DNA of 64,000 nucleotides, from the NCBI GenBank assembly GCA_017311315.1, contig CM029627.1:53558527-53622526 (forward strand), read 5' to 3'. The position numbers and the translations under genes are program-made. Of this stretch, positions 22,208 through 34,116 are shown piece after piece. Below the pieces are notes generated by a model. It was not told the origin of the DNA. It ran no database searches and saw only the letters and a list, made by a program, of their open reading frames with translations. Position 1 is the first letter of the stretch; each line of letters starts with the position of its first letter. The stretch is from Dendrocalamus latiflorus (taxonomy: Eukaryota > Streptophyta > Magnoliopsida > Poales > Poaceae).

Positions 22208-24164
22208 TGAGAGACCATGTGGATATGACCCCATGTTTGTGATGAGTAATTGACGCGTGTTCGGGAAAGTTTGAGTTTGTTTTTGAGTGGTTCGAGCCAT
22301 GTCGTTGCGTGGTGCAGTCGGTTTCGGTCGGACCTTGTCGAACTAGGTCCAACGTGCTTAAGTCGTTTATTTTTCGTTTCGATCGGTTTGGGCTTTGAGT
22401 ATTTCTTCTGATGTTATTGTATGGTTACAATATTTCGAGCAGTGCTATGTGATTTGTTTCTTGTCTGTGATGACTGCAGGACGTTGAGGCTAAGTCGTGG
22501 CGAGGCACGGGATGATCGGACTAGGCATAGGTGGTGCTGAGGTCAAAGTGGTCGAGATGTGTCGAAGACGGCGAGGACTCGAAGTGGTTGCGAGGCTTGG
22601 GCGGCAAGAAATGAGGAAGCTTCCCGGAAGGTGCAGGAGGGGCGTTTTGGTAAATACGCAAGGCTGCACAAAAGGAAGCGGATGCGGTTCGGGTTAATGG
22701 ATTAAGCGCAGAGTTGGTGGAGTTATCGGGTAAAGTGCATATGTGAACCCGGTAGTTGAGGCTATAAATAGAGAGGGTGTTCTCTGGTAGCTTTGATGAA
22801 ATGAGAGTGTGATTCAGAGAGATGGCTTGAGAGAGTTTTACGTGTGTGCTCTCCATGTTTGTGTTCATCTTGAGTCTATGCAATTGCGTATGGGGTAGTA
22901 ACGTGTGTGAGTTCCTCTTTTGCCAATCGCGTATGGGGAAGATGTGAGTTGGCTTGTAATCCTTCATTTCTCTGTATCAAAATTTGAAGTGCCGGCTATT
23001 TGAATGGACTTGATGGTCTATCTCTGTGTTTTGGTTTTTGTTCTATTTCTTTTACTGGTTGATTCTCTTCTCTGTTTCTCTTCTTACTGATTCTCCCTAT
23101 TTCTGGAGTCATCTTGCTATGTGTTTTATAGTCTCAAGTGTTTGGCAGAGGAGAGAAGCTAGTTTACATCAACTATCTTGATTTCGACTGAATCCTGTAC
23201 CTCTTTGCTGATCAGCAGCAGCAACTGTCTACTCCCTCTCTGTTCCGAATTGCATTTCTTTGCAGCAATGCAATACTTTTTTCTGCGACAGGTTGCTTTG
23301 GAGTGCTTTAGTCAAAAGTCTGTTATCTGGTTTTCTTTTGTTCGGCAACTGTGAGTTACTATCTTGCTGTACTTTCTTAATTTTCGAACAGCAATGGTAT
23401 TAACTCCTCTGATTTTTGTCGGTTGATTTGCTACCTAGCATCTCTTCTTAGATCTCTTCTTTCATTCGGTCAATTCAGTCCCTTCAGCTTCTTTTCATTT
23501 CAGGTTTCAGCAGCACATTCTTTTTGTTTATATCTGCTAGTGATTGCTGCCGAAATTGCTTGAATAGTCTCCTATCGGCAAGAGTCAATTAGCTCTTGGT
23601 GGCAGCAAAAAGGTTGTTCGGCCAAAAGATTTTTGGGTTAAAAAATTCAATCGGTTGCTTCTGGTTTCTGCGGGTAATTCTTTGCTCTCCTACCGAACTG
23701 CCCATTGATCTGAATTTCTTTTTTTGTGTGTTGTCTGTTCCTTTCTGTTGAAATGGCATTTCTCTGTTTTGGTCTGTCTTTTGCCGAGATAGACAACGTG
23801 TACTTTTCCAGTCTGCCCATATCAGTTTTTAGTTTTCTTCTGTCTACTTTGGCTTTCGGTTATGCTTTTCTTTCTTTAGCTACTCTCCTGTGGTAGTTGT
23901 CCTCAGTGCTTTCTTTTTGTTTCTGCAATCAGGTTTCTTTGTGGGCTGAGTGTTTTTTGCTTGTCGGCCAAGTCATTTCAAAAGCCTCTGTCCAGTTTCT
24001 TCAGAAAAGACATTGAGTTAGACTGGTTGAATTTCTCCATGAGGATTTGTTCTCTTTCTTCTAGGCTTCTGTAGCTATTGGAGAAGAACGTGTGGATACT
24101 TTGAGGTCAATTTTTAAACGCACCATTCAGCCCCCCCCCCTCTGTTGCCATTTCCGATCCTACA
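22208..24164 (+). mobile_element. LTR L5, 3' LTR of E1
   Basis: An uninterrupted 1,957-bp LTR from TGAGAGACC to 'gatcctaca'. It has a TATA box in 'ggctataaatagagagg' near 22,760 and a poly-C stretch close to the end. It is the reference for recognising L2, which is split by L3. The five-base flank after it does not match a flank of L2, as expected if the locus arose by LTR recombination. Confidence 0.85.
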
Positions 24165-25063
24165 CACATTCGTCCAGTTTGTATGTACGTATTCTTGGTG
24201 TTTGATTAGTAAGTATGATTAGTATTTAGAAATTAGATTGAAGTATTTTATCAGTAAGCACAGGGCGTATAAATTAATAATGAGTATTGGGAAAGGAGTA
24301 ATGAAACGAACTGAAATAAATGAGTAGGTAGTATGTTCAGTATTAGAATGTCTTTTGCTAATTGGGCCCCTCGCTGTATTTTTCTGACTCCATCCCTGAT
24401 AACCTCTTGTGCTAAAATACACAGACATTACCTGCATGTCGTAGTTCATCCGATAAGAATTTCGATTGGTCATGGTCATATAGAGCCAAGACCTAATTCC
24501 ATGACGTGCAGCCTATGCTGTTTTCTTTCTTGTTCTCTCTTTTAAGACAGCTTATGTTGTTTAGGTGCTTCTTTACTCGTATGATCATATCCAGCAGGTA
24601 GATATGTAGGATATATTTGTTGCTATTATACATCTTTACTGGTTGTTCCGAATACCTCACGTCTTACCCTACTAACCACTGTATATGAAACCAGGAGGAG
24701 GTAGCTCGTGTCTTGAAATTTTCTTTTTTCCTTTCGCAATAAACATGCTGCTGTGTCGTACAATACAACAGTATTACGTCCGCGACAACGATAATATAGT
24801 ATCTCTTACACTATATATACAGTATTTTTGCTTAGCTGTATACTCCTATAATCCCAAGTTTTTTTTTGCTTAGATGCATACTCCTATGCTCAAACGGTTC
24901 GTATGAATGTAACAGATTCAGACGTATGCTTTTCTCAATTTTTTGTACTGAAACCAGAGTTTACAACTTTACATTGTCCTCACAAATACGCTCCATTCTT
25001 CTCATATACTCTATTTTCTTAGCTGTATAGTCCTATGATCCCATGGTCTAGATACCCCTTTTC
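24165..25063. other. Intergenic, AT-rich, no gene seen
   Basis: No convincing coding frame, RNA gene or transposon end. A loosely repeated motif ('ttcttagctgta', 'cttagctgtatactcctat') occurs near 24,830-25,035 and again after E2 at about 31,410. The flanks of E2 were therefore already locally repetitive. Confidence 0.5.
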
Positions 25064-25950
25064 TGTTGAATTATGTGGGCCAAGCCCATAAGAATAATTC
25101 TTAAATCTCAAAGGCCCACTCATGCAAAGGAGCAATGTATGTGCACTTTAGTACCATATTGCTAGTTCTAGGAGAGGAAGACCACCTTAAAAGGGATGGT
25201 GCACTCCTAGCCACTTGAGGCATGTGTGGGAGAGAACTAGAGGATCACACGCGCGCGCTCGCTCGCCTCGCCTCGCCGGGCCGTCCGCCAAAATCGGCTC
25301 CAGATGCTTGCGCAGACGCGGCTTCCTTTTGCAGTTTTATTTTTGCTGTTTTGAGTAGCGGTGAATCCGGATCGGTTACGCGCAACTAATCCGTTTCGGT
25401 TACGAGTTATGGAGAACGTGCAGGCGTCTTGATCACACGTCATGTTTTCTCCATAAATACTGAGCCGCCGACTCCATACAGAACGCGCGAATCAATCTAG
25501 GGTTTTTGCCTCCTCCATTGTACTGCGCCGTCCCACGTAGTCTACTCCGTCCCGTCCGCCGGCGTGCACTGTCGTTCGGGAGAGCAGGTCTCCGGAACCG
25601 TCGCCTTCGATGTCCTGCACCGGGAGAGGGCGAATAAGGTTTTTGGGAAGCGCTCTGCGCGACTGCTTGCTGTAGCTCTGGCTCGTCTTCCTCGTCGTTC
25701 GGCTTCGGCGAATCGTCATCGACCTCGTGTCATCCACACCGTACCTGCAGCGTCAACATCGGCAAACCGATCAGAGCAGAATCATCGGTACGTAACAGTC
25801 ATGTTCTCCGCATTAGATCTGTTCATGTACAGTTTTCTGGTTTACATGTCTAGATCTGTTATGCCTGTGATGGTTCTGTTATTTTGCGTGTATGATGTCA
25901 TGATTAATTTATGGAATAAATTGAACCTACATGTGCTTAATTTTCCAACA
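25064..25950 (+). repeat. 5' LTR of E2
   Basis: TGTTGAATTATGTGGGCC to AATTTTCCAACA, with the TG...CA ends expected. 'ccataaatac' at 25,451-25,460 is a TATA candidate, about 45 bp upstream of an 'aatctagggttttt' leader. GC-rich downstream DNA explains several spurious frames on both strands. Confidence 0.92.
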
Positions 25951-25986
25951 ATCCAAAAACCTTATTGTAGGCACTGTGGTTTTACT

Positions 25987-26654
25987 ATGGCTGGATTTGC
26001 CGATGCACTGAGGCCGGATAAGTTCTCCGGTGTGCACTTTAAGAGATGGCAGATCAAGGTCACTCTGTGGCTTACTGCTATGAATGTATTCTGGGTTAGT
26101 AATGGTCACTGCCTGAAGGTGTTCTTGATGCTGAAAAGCAGAAAGAATTCGAGACTGCCACTACTCTCTTTGTTGGATGCATTCTTAGTGTTCTTGCTGA
26201 TCGTCTGTGCGAGGTGTATATGCACATGACAGACGCGAAGGAGTTGTGGGATGCACTGAATTCCAAATACGGTGCTACTGATGCCAGCAATGACATGTAT
26301 GTCATGGAGCAATTTCATGACTACAAGATGGTTGATAACCGTTCTGTAGTAGATCAGGCTCATGAGATACAGGCCATTGCCAAGGAACTCGAACTCCTGA
26401 AGTGTGCCTTACCCGACAAGTTTGTGGCTGGATGTATCATTGTGAAATTACCTTCTTCATGGAGGAATTTCGGAACAGCACTCAAACACAAAAGACAAGA
26501 GTACTCTGTTGAGAATCTGATTGGGTCTCTTGAAATTGAGGAGAAAGCTCGGGAAAAGGACGCTGTGTCTAAGGGTGATGGAGGGCAGTCTAGTGCCAAT
26601 GTGGTACAGAAACCCTCAAGCAAGAACAAAGGGAAATTTGTCAAAGCCCAATAG
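25987..26654 (+). pseudogene. gag: E2 gag (one frameshift, ends at UAG)
   Basis: Starts at ATG 25,987, only 36 bp after the LTR (MAGFADALRPDKFSGVHFKRW). After a one-base shift near 26,100 it continues in the pol frame through MHMTDAKELWDALNSKYG, FHDYKMVDNRSVVDQAHEI and a lysine-rich end. It encodes the particle protein of a copia element. The frame closes at TAG 26,652-26,654 (CAA TAG ACA), before the zinc knuckle, and the same frame then stays open for over 1,070 codons. Confidence 0.85.
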
Positions 26655-29600
26655 ACAACCAACTTCAAGAAGAAGAAGAAGAACAACAATCAGGATGATA
26701 GAACTTGCTTTGTGTGCGGTGAGCCTGGTCACATGGCCAAGAAGTGCCCACAACGCAAAGGAAAGAAGGCACCTGTAGGACAGACTTCTAAGTCTGTCAA
26801 CATGACCATTGGCAAGACTGGAGATGGAACTGGGTATGGTAATTTACCTACTGTTCTTTCAGTTAGTCAATCTACCAATTGGTGGATTGATACAGGAGCT
26901 AATGTACATGTGTGTGCTGATATTTCATTGTTTTCTTCTTATCAGGTCGCCCGAGATTCCTCCGTCCTAATGGGGAATGGGTCACATGCTACTGTTCATG
27001 GTGTTGGCACGGTAGATCTGAAGTTTACTTCGGGAAAGATCGTGCAGCTGAAGAACGTGCAGCATGTCCCTTCTATAGACAAGAATCTCGTTAGTGGCTC
27101 CCGTTTATGTAGAGACGGGCTTAAGTTGGTATTTGAGTCTAATAAAGTAGTCGTGTCTAAACATGGATATTTTATTGGTAAAGGCTATGAGTGCGGAGGC
27201 TTGTTCCGTTTTTCCCTTTCAGATTTCTGCAATAAGATTGTGAACCATATTTGTGGTAGTGTGGATGATGAGGCTAATGTTTGGCACTCACGTCTATGTC
27301 ATATTAATTTTGGTTTGATGTCTCAGCTTTCCAGTATGAATTTAATTCCAAACGTTTCCATCACCAAAGGTTCTAAATGCCATAGCTGTGTGCAATCAAA
27401 GCAACCTCGTAAGCCTCACAAGGCTGCTGAGGAGAGAAACTTGGCACCACTAGAACTCCTGCATTCAGATCTTTCTGAGATGAATGGCGTGTTGACGAAG
27501 GGTGGAAAACGATATTTCATGACATTGATTGATGATGCAACTAGGTTCTGTTATGTGTATTTATTGAAAATGAAAGATGAGGCTTTAGACTATTTTAAAA
27601 TCTATAAGGCAGAAGTTGAAAACCAGTTAAATAGAAAGATAAAAAGACTTAGGTCAGATCGTGGTGGAGAGTATTTCTCAAACGAATTTGACTTATTTTG
27701 TGAGGAACATGGTATTATACATGAGAGGACGCCTCCTTATTCTCCCGAGTCAAATGGGATTGCCGAAAGGAAAAATCGCACGTTGACTGACTTGGTGAAT
27801 GCCATGTTAGATATTGCGGGCTTACCTAAGGCATGGTGGGGGGAGGCTTTGCTAACGTCTAATCATGTATTAAATAGAGTTCCTAACAGAAATAAGGACA
27901 AAACACCATACGAGGTATGGATTGGGAGAAAACCATCACTTTCTTACTTGCGTACATGGGGGTGCTTGGCGAAAGTTAATGTGCCAATAACTAAGAAACG
28001 CAAGCTTGGACCTAAAACTGTGGACTGTGTCTTTCTGGGATATGCTAATCATAGCATTGCTTATAGATTTTTGATAGTTAAAACTGAGGTACCTGACATG
28101 CATGTTGGTACAATTATGGAGTCTCGAGATGCAACATTCTTTGAGAATATTTTTCCAATGAAGGATACACATAACACTACTAGTCAACCTTCTGAAATAA
28201 TTCCTAGTTCAATCACATCACCTGAACCTTTTGAACATACACATGAACTTGTCAATGAGGAGGATGACAGTGGAGCTCCTAGAAGGAGCAAGAGACAAAG
28301 GATATTCAAATCCTTTGGTGATGATTTCACTGTGTACCTTGTGGACGACACTCCCAAATCTATTTCAGAAGCGTATGCATCCCTTGATGCAGACTACTGG
28401 AAGGAGGCCGTCCGTAGTGAAATGGATTCCATTATCGCTAATGGAACCTGGGAGCTGACAGATAAACCTTATGGGTGCAAACCTGTAGGGTGCAAGTGGG
28501 TGTTCAAAAAGAAGCTTAGGCCTGATGGTACTATTGAAAAGTACAAGGCTCGGCTTGTTGCCAAGGGCTATACTCAGAAAGAAGGCGAAGATTTCTTTGA
28601 CACTTACTCACCTGTTGCTAGACTGACCACAATTCGAGTACTACTTGCTTTGGCTGCCTCACATGGTCTTCTCGTTCATCAAATGGACGTTAAGACAGCT
28701 TTTCTTAACGGAGAGCTGGATGAGGAAATTTACATGGAACAGCCTGATGGATTTGTAGTAGAAGGTCAAAAAGGCAAGGTGTTAAAACTGTTGAAATCTT
28801 TGTATGGTCTGAAACAAGCCCCTAAGCAGTGGCATGAGAAGTTCGATAGAACACTGACATCTGCAGGCTTTGCTGTCAATGAGGCAGATAAATGTGTATA
28901 CTATCGCTATGGTGGGGGTGAGGGAGTTATTCTATGTTTGTATGTGGATGACATCCTGATTTTTGGGACAAACATCAATGAGATAAATGAGGTCAAATCA
29001 TTCTTGTCTCAAAACTTTGATATGAAAGATCTGGGAGTGGCTGATGTTATTCTAAACATTAAATTGGTTAGAGGTGAGGATGGGATTACACTTTTGCAAT
29101 CTCATTATGTGGAAAAGGTCTTGAGCCGTTTTGGTTTTTCTGATAGCAAGCCTTCTCCAACACCGTATGATCCTAGCGTGTTACTTCGTAAGAATAAGAA
29201 AATTGCTAGGAATCAGCTGGAATATTCTCAGATAATTGGCTCACTTATGTACCTAGCTAGTGCAACAAGGCCAGACATCTCCTTTGCTGTGAGCAAGTTA
29301 AGCCGGTTTACATCTAACCCAGGAGATGATCACTGGAAGGCGCTTGAGCGAGTGTTGCGCTATCTGAAAGGTACCTCGAACTTTGGACTTCACTATACTG
29401 GGTACCCATTGGTGCTGGAGGGTTATAGTGATTCCAACTGGATCTCTGATGCTGATGAGATCAAAGCCACTAGTGGATATGTTTTCACTATTGGTGGTGG
29501 TGCTGTTTCATGGAGGTCTTGCAAACAGACCATTTTGACGAGGTCAACCATGGAAGCAGAGCTTGCGGCACTAGACACTGCTACTGTTGAGGCAGAATGG

Positions 29601-29891
29601 CTACGGGATCTATTGATGGATCTACCTACGGTGGAAAAGCCAGTGCCAGCTATCCTTATGAACTGTGATAATCAAACCGTTATCGCTAAAGTGAACAGTT
29701 CTAAGGATAATATGAAATCGTCTAGGCATGTCAAGAGACGATTGAAGTCTGTCAGGAAATTGAGAAACTCCGGAGTTATAACCTTGGATTACATCCAAAC
29801 AGATAAAAACCTGACAGATCCCTTTACAAAGGGACTATCACGGAATGTGATAGATAGTGCATCAAAGGAGATGGGTATGAGACCCATGTGA
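26655..29891 (+). CDS. pol: E2 pol polyprotein
   Basis: The frame is open from the TAG at 26,652 to 29,891. In order it contains a CCHC knuckle ([14 protein letters not shown], about 26,710), a protease ([12 protein letters not shown]) and the GAG-pre-integrase [11 protein letters not shown] with CHSC. The integrase acids lie in [21 protein letters not shown] and GIAERKNRT. Reverse transcriptase shows [33 protein letters not shown] and the YVDD box ([12 protein letters not shown], about 28,940). RNase H shows [18 protein letters not shown] and [12 protein letters not shown]. No internal stop was found and all main catalytic residues are visible. There is no ATG at the start, so expression would need readthrough of the TAG. 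Confidence 0.9.
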   Translation, partial: TTNFKKKKKNNNQDDRTCFVCGEPGHMAKKCPQRKGKKAPVGQTSKSVNMTIGKTGDGTGYGNLPTVLSVSQSTNWWIDTGANVHVCADISLFSSYQVARDSSVLMGNGSHATVHGVGTVDLKFTSGKIVQLKNVQHVPSIDKNLVSGSRLCRDGLKLVFESNKVVVSKHGYFIGKGYECGGLFRFSLSDFCNKIVNHICGSVDDEANVWHSRLCHINFGLMSQLSSMNLIPNVSITKGSKCHSCVQSKQPRKPHKAAEERNLAPLELLHSDLSEMNGVLTKGGKRYFMTLIDDATRFCYVYLLKMKDEALDYFKIYKAEVENQLNRKIKRLRSDRGGEYFSNEFDLFCEEHGIIHERTPPYSPESNGIAERKNRTLTDLVNAMLDIAGLPKAWWGEALLTSNHVLNRVPNRNKDKTPYEVWIGRKPSLSYLRTWGCLAKVNVPITKKRKLGPKTVDCVFLGYANHSIAYRFLIVKTEVPDMHVGTIMESRDATFFENIFPMKDTHNTTSQPSEIIPSSITSPEPFEHTHELVNEEDDSGAPRRSKRQRIFKSFGDDFTVYLVDDTPKSISEAYASLDADYWKEAVRSEMDSIIANGTWELTDKPYGCKPVGCKWVFKKKLRPDGTIEKYKARLVAKGYTQKEGEDFFDTYSPVARLTTIRVLLALAASHGLLVHQMDVKTAFLNGELDEEIYMEQPDGFVVEGQKGKVLKLLKSLYGLKQAPKQWHEKFDRTLTSAGFAVNEADKCVYYRYGGGEGVILCLYVDDILIFGTNINEINEVKSFLSQNFDMKDLGVADVILNIKLVRGEDGITLLQSHYVEKVLSRFGFSDSKPSPTPYDPSVLLRKNKKIARNQLEYSQIIGSLMYLASATRPDISFAVSKLSRFTSNPGDDHWKALERVLRYLKGTSNFGLHYTGYPLVLEGYSDSNWISDADEIKATSGYVFTIGGGAVSWRSCKQTILTRSTMEAELAALDTATVEAEWLRDLLMDLPTVEKPVPAILMNCDNQTVIAKVNSSKDNMKSSRHVKRRLKSVRKLRNSGVITLDYIQTDKNLTDPFTKGLSRNVIDSASKEMGMRPM

Positions 29892-30443
29892 GTTATCTAT
29901 GGTAGTAACCCAACCTATGTGATCGGAGATCCCGTGAATTAGGATCTGGGAAAAACAAGCCATTAGTTAACTGGAGGAGAGTAATTTCAACCCTCTCTAT
30001 GTGAAGACGCAATACTCTCAGAAACTGCAAGGCAGGTTGACTAAGGTCTTAATGTGTTCCATTGGCTTTTAGAAGCGAAGACGCTATCCTGCAGAGCGTT
30101 CTTGAAAGAACACGCCTATATGAGCCGGACTGTTAGTCGCAGTCTATGGAGATCTTGGGTAATCTCCTACTAAGCTCATGAAGAGACCAAGGAGTATGAC
30201 TTATACGCTCCAACCGAGGGGTAGCCTACTGGCGGCCTAGTATCAGTTAAGTCTTTAAGTGAAGCTTGCTTGCACCAAACTTGCAATTCAAGGCATAGTC
30301 CATTGTTCAAGTTGTGAGTAAGTGTAGCTTGGAGTTCTAGATGGATGTTCAACCTTAATCGGTCTCCATCGAAATACTGATATATAAACAGTACATTGGA
30401 ATTCAGGCAAATCTCTGTGGGACTTTGAGATCTGGTGGGGGAT
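29892..30443 (+). other. E2 3' untranslated region and polypurine tract
   Basis: Noncoding DNA after pol. It ends with the purine-rich 'gatctggtggggga' directly before the 3' LTR, the expected plus-strand priming site. No further gene is present. Confidence 0.7.
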
Positions 30444-31330
30444 TGTTGAATTATGTGGGCCAAGCCCATAAGAATAATTCCTAAATCTCAAAGGCCCACT
30501 CATGCAAAGGAGCAATGCATGTGCACTTTAGTACCATATTGCTAGTTCTAGGAGAGGAAGACCACCTTAAAAGGGATGGTGCACTCCTAGCCACTTGAGG
30601 CATGTGTGGGAGAGAACTAGAGGATCACACGCGCGCGCTCGCTCGCCTCGCATCGCCGGGCCGTCCGCCAAAATCGGCTCCAGATGCTTGCGCAGACGCG
30701 GCTTCCTTTTGCAGTTTTATTTTTGCTGTTTTGAGTAGTGGTGAATCCGGATCGGTTACGCGCAACTAATCCGTTTCGGTTACGAGTTATGGAGAACGTG
30801 CAGGCGTCTTGATCACACATCCTGTTTTCTCCATAAATACTGAGCCGCCGACTCCATACAGAACGCGCGAATCAATCTAGGGTTTTTGCCTCCTCCATTG
30901 TACTGCGCCGTCCCACGTAGTCTACTCCGTCCCGTCCGCCGGCGTGCACTGTCGTTCGGGAGAGCAGGTCTCCGGAACCGTCGCCTTCGAAGTCCTGCAC
31001 CGGGAGAGGGCGAATAAGGTTTTTGGGAAGCGCTCTGCGCGACTGCTTGCTGTAGCTCTGGCTCGTCTTCCTCGTCGTTCGGCTTCGGCGAATCGTCATC
31101 GACCTCGTGTCATCCACACCGTACCTGCAGCGTCAACATCGGCAAACCGATCAAAGCAGAATCATTGGTATGTAACAGTCATGTTCTCCGCATTAGATCT
31201 GTTCATGTACAGTTTTCTGGTTTACATGTCTAGATCTGTTATGCCTGTGATGGTTCTGTTATTTTGCGTGTATGATGTCATGATTAATTTATGGAATAAA
31301 TTGAACCTACATGTGCTTAATTTTCCAACA
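30444..31330 (+). repeat. 3' LTR of E2
   Basis: Same length (887 bp) and termini as the 5' LTR. Differences noted by eye include ctcgcC/Atcgcc, gagtagC/Tggtg, cttcgaT/Agtcc and three changes around 'aatcat(c/t)ggta(c/t)g'. Confidence 0.92.
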
Positions 31331-32494
31331 ATTTCTGATTTTGTTTACACTGAAAGCAGCGTTTAGATCGTATTCAGATATGTGCTTCGTTCTTTTCATG
31401 TACTCCATTTTCTTAGCTGCATGCTGCTCTTTCGGGAAGCATGGCATATGGCAACAAACTCATTAATACCAATCGACTTAGTAATAGGGTATGATCATGA
31501 CTAGGGCAATCATATTCCAAAACTAACCGAGTAGTTGACGAGTACATGAGTAATGCAACATCAACAGCAGATCTGCACAAGAAGCAGATGTGCACTGTGC
31601 AGACAGTTTCTCATGAAAAGCAATGTATAGTAATTTCTAACTAAAAAATCGGTTTTGATCCTAGATGATAACTGTGATTCTTTAAGCTGCAAACGAACTG
31701 AAATGTAGTATATATGTTGTATGCAAGGATGGTGTTGTTGTAATGTATGCCATAATTATGACAAAGTGTACGTGGAGTATGTAAGAAATAGGAATATTAC
31801 TTGCAAATATTCTAGTAAATATCTTTTTAGGTGGTAAGGAGCATATCCTAGCAATGAAGTATAGTCTGAGAAAGGAAATTATTTTGGAGTGTGTGATATA
31901 GAAAGACTAGTATATATACAACACGTACAAAATATGCACAGGACATCTGTGTGGATCATCCTACCAATGCTTTCGTCATGAAAGGTAGATATGCGCGGGT
32001 ACTTGTCGTTAGAGAGGTCTTATTTACTGAAATCAAGATTATCCAGATAAATTAACTGCAGCGATTGGAAAAAATCAGTATGTTCATGATAAATGAGGTT
32101 TATGTAATGAAAAGGGAGTGTAGCATACCAGCAGGAACAGTATATACAACCATTTTATGGATCCTTGAGAAGATTTTGGAAACTGCGCTTGGGCATCAGT
32201 TCAGCGCTTTTCTTCAGTCGTCAACAACAAATTGTGACCAATTATAGTTCATAATGTTGTCAACATCGACTACTGCTCCGATATGCCTTGTGGAAATATT
32301 ATTAGCTAATGACTGTGGAGCCAATAACTTCGTCACTACATATAGAAAAAATGTAGCCTTTATTGACCTCTCCTCAGTAGATATCATTGGGTGTGAATAC
32401 TGTTTCTTCATAATACGCTCTAGAAATGATGTTGACACCTTTGAAAAATGGGAAATTGCAAACAATTCACATAGAATACTTTTGTTCAAATCAA
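31331..32494. other. Intergenic DNA between E2 and the CACTA element
   Basis: AT-rich DNA with short frames only (for example 32,254-32,520 plus, 88 codons). I recognise no domain and see no supported splice structure. I cannot exclude a small expressed gene. Confidence 0.45.
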
Positions 32495-32849
32495 CACTAC
32501 AACAAAACAAGCTATATTGAACGTCTCATCACAGACGGTTCATGTGGAGCCGTCTGTGCTTTGATTATTGAAGATAGTTCATGGCTAAAACCATCTCTGA
32601 AACTATCACAGACGATTGAGTTTAAAAGTCGTCTGTGATATAATCATTATCACATATGGTTTTAAATAGAACCGTCTATGAAACTATCACAGACGGTTCG
32701 GATAACAAACCATCTCTGATATGTGCATTATCACAGATGGTTTGTGTAACAAACCGTCTCTGATAATGACACATCACCGATCCGTGGCGTATCCCCCAGG
32801 ATTTCGATCTCACCCATCCATTCTCTCCACATCGAATGGCAGGCACATG

Positions 32850-33540
32850 TGAAAATTGTTTTAGACCAGGGCGGATGGTTAGATTGGATTGGTGCGGTTT
32901 TAGCACGAGATTTTGGTAAAGTGTATGTTCTGCCCTAGTCGATTAAGGACCGACTCTTGTGTTTGTCCAGACTGAGCACTACCGTACAACCACAAGTCTA
33001 TATGGGTACGACCTAGCTAATTAACTTACAATAGTCTAGTTTAGGAACCACCAGTGGAAAGTGGGTGACAGGGATTTACTGGTTTACTCATAGTGAGGGA
33101 CAGTGATTTACTGTACTTATATGGCGCAAGAGGGGCTTCTTATTGTGGTGGATTTAACCCTTCAGCGGTGAAACCTCAGCGGGTGATTTCTAGCTAGATT
33201 AGAGTGATTTTTAATCTTCTTATTGATTTTTAATTCCATAAAATTCTCAAAATTTCTATAAGATGTTTTAGACTTACTAAAAATATTTTAAAATACCTTT
33301 TTAGCTTTGAAATTGATTTTAAAAACCTAGAAATTTATAAAAAATTACTATAATTTCAGGGAAGCTTGGGAAAAGCAAAAATAAACTCTTTTTGGCTTTA
33401 ATAAAATATTTAAAGTACATTTTCTTGCTCTAGGCTTTGAAATAAAATCCAGATAAACCCAAATAAATCCCAGAAAATCAAAATAAAATTCAAATACTTT
33501 AAAATAATTAATTTGAAATTAAATTTTTACAGAAAGCAAA
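32850..33540. repeat. Long-LTR fragment captured in the CACTA element
   Basis: 32,850-33,215 matches module A (3561-3930) in the same orientation. 33,216-33,540 is the reverse complement of the AT-rich block at 405-770. Both edges are sharp: CACTA subterminal DNA on the left and a copia LTR on the right. The two modules are joined without the intervening sequence seen elsewhere, so this is a deleted or rearranged copy. Confidence 0.75.
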
Positions 33541-34032
33541 TTTGATGCATCCAGCTTGTTCCTCGACGACACCGAGTACTGCCGTGAGCTAGCAACTCCG
33601 TTATGATACCTCGGTCGAATGCAGAATGTTAGCTAATCCAACTGGTTTTGTTAGTTAGCAAGTTAGTTTTGTGTTTTTCTGGTTCAGCTAGTTACCGGCT
33701 CAGCTCAATTTGTTTGGAGCTCACCGACTCTCACGCGTTCACCCACGCTGCGTCGTGGAGCAATTCGCATCGTGCGCAAGGAGTGTGTGCGGATCCCCCG
33801 CTTGCATGGCGAAATGGCTGGAAGCACCACCTTGCAGTTGCTAAATAAAAGGGGTAGAAGTAAAGTAGAAAAGCTACAATGTTTTGCAGCGCCAAAATTC
33901 ACTTCTGTTTTCTAAATCCTTATGTATACACAAGGATTCAGAAAACAGAAGTGAATTTTGGCAACTGAAGAATACATGCGCTAGCGAGGAGTTCAACTGA
34001 AGAATACAGGTGCTAGCGAGTGTTTTGCCATC
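33541..34032 (+). mobile_element. Partial copia LTR inside the CACTA element
   Basis: DNA preceding a clear copia primer-binding site. It holds 'gctaaataaaagggg' near 33,840 as a TATA or poly(A)-like element, a strong 33-bp-armed hairpin at 33,892-33,961, and a short direct repeat ('caactgaagaata(c)a...gcgctagcgag') at about 33,962-34,021. The 5' end of the LTR is missing. Confidence 0.6.
33892..33961. repeat. Hairpin, 33-bp arms, 4-nt loop
   Basis: Left arm 33,892-33,924 and right arm 33,929-33,961 are reverse complements except at two positions, around a 'tata' loop. It lies about 75 bp before the primer-binding site, so in the copia RNA it would form a long stem near the R/U5 region. Confidence 0.9.
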
Positions 34033-34034
34033 AA

Positions 34035-34050
34035 TTGGTATCAGAGCCGC
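34035..34050 (+). promoter_or_regulatory. Copia primer-binding site in CACTA cargo
   Basis: 'ttggtatcagagccgc' contains the full TGGTATCAGAGC match to plant initiator tRNA-Met. It shows that the cargo comes from the 5' end of a copia element in plus orientation. Confidence 0.85.
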
Positions 34051-34116
34051 TAGTTGAGATCGAGGGGCTGAGATGTCTCGCACGCTGGATCGCCACAGCA
34101 GCACGCCACCGACGGG

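Larger units (their letters stand above)
25064..31330 (+). mobile_element. Copia element E2, young and nearly intact
   Basis: Two 887-bp LTRs (25,064-25,950 and 30,444-31,330) flank gag and a long pol frame in the order protease, integrase, reverse transcriptase, RNase H. By eye the LTRs differ at about ten positions (about 1.1%). At the commonly used grass rate of 1.3e-8 per site per year this gives roughly 0.4 million years. The flanks 'ttttc' and 'atttc' are a near-match target duplication. The gag-pol style fits the Tork side of copia, but the lineage name is tentative. Confidence 0.9.

Noticed and set aside
32525..32765. Regular 'cacagacggtt' repeats as an independent regulatory array
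   Set aside because: They are explained as CACTA subterminal repeats by the terminal CACTA motifs and the CAA duplication.
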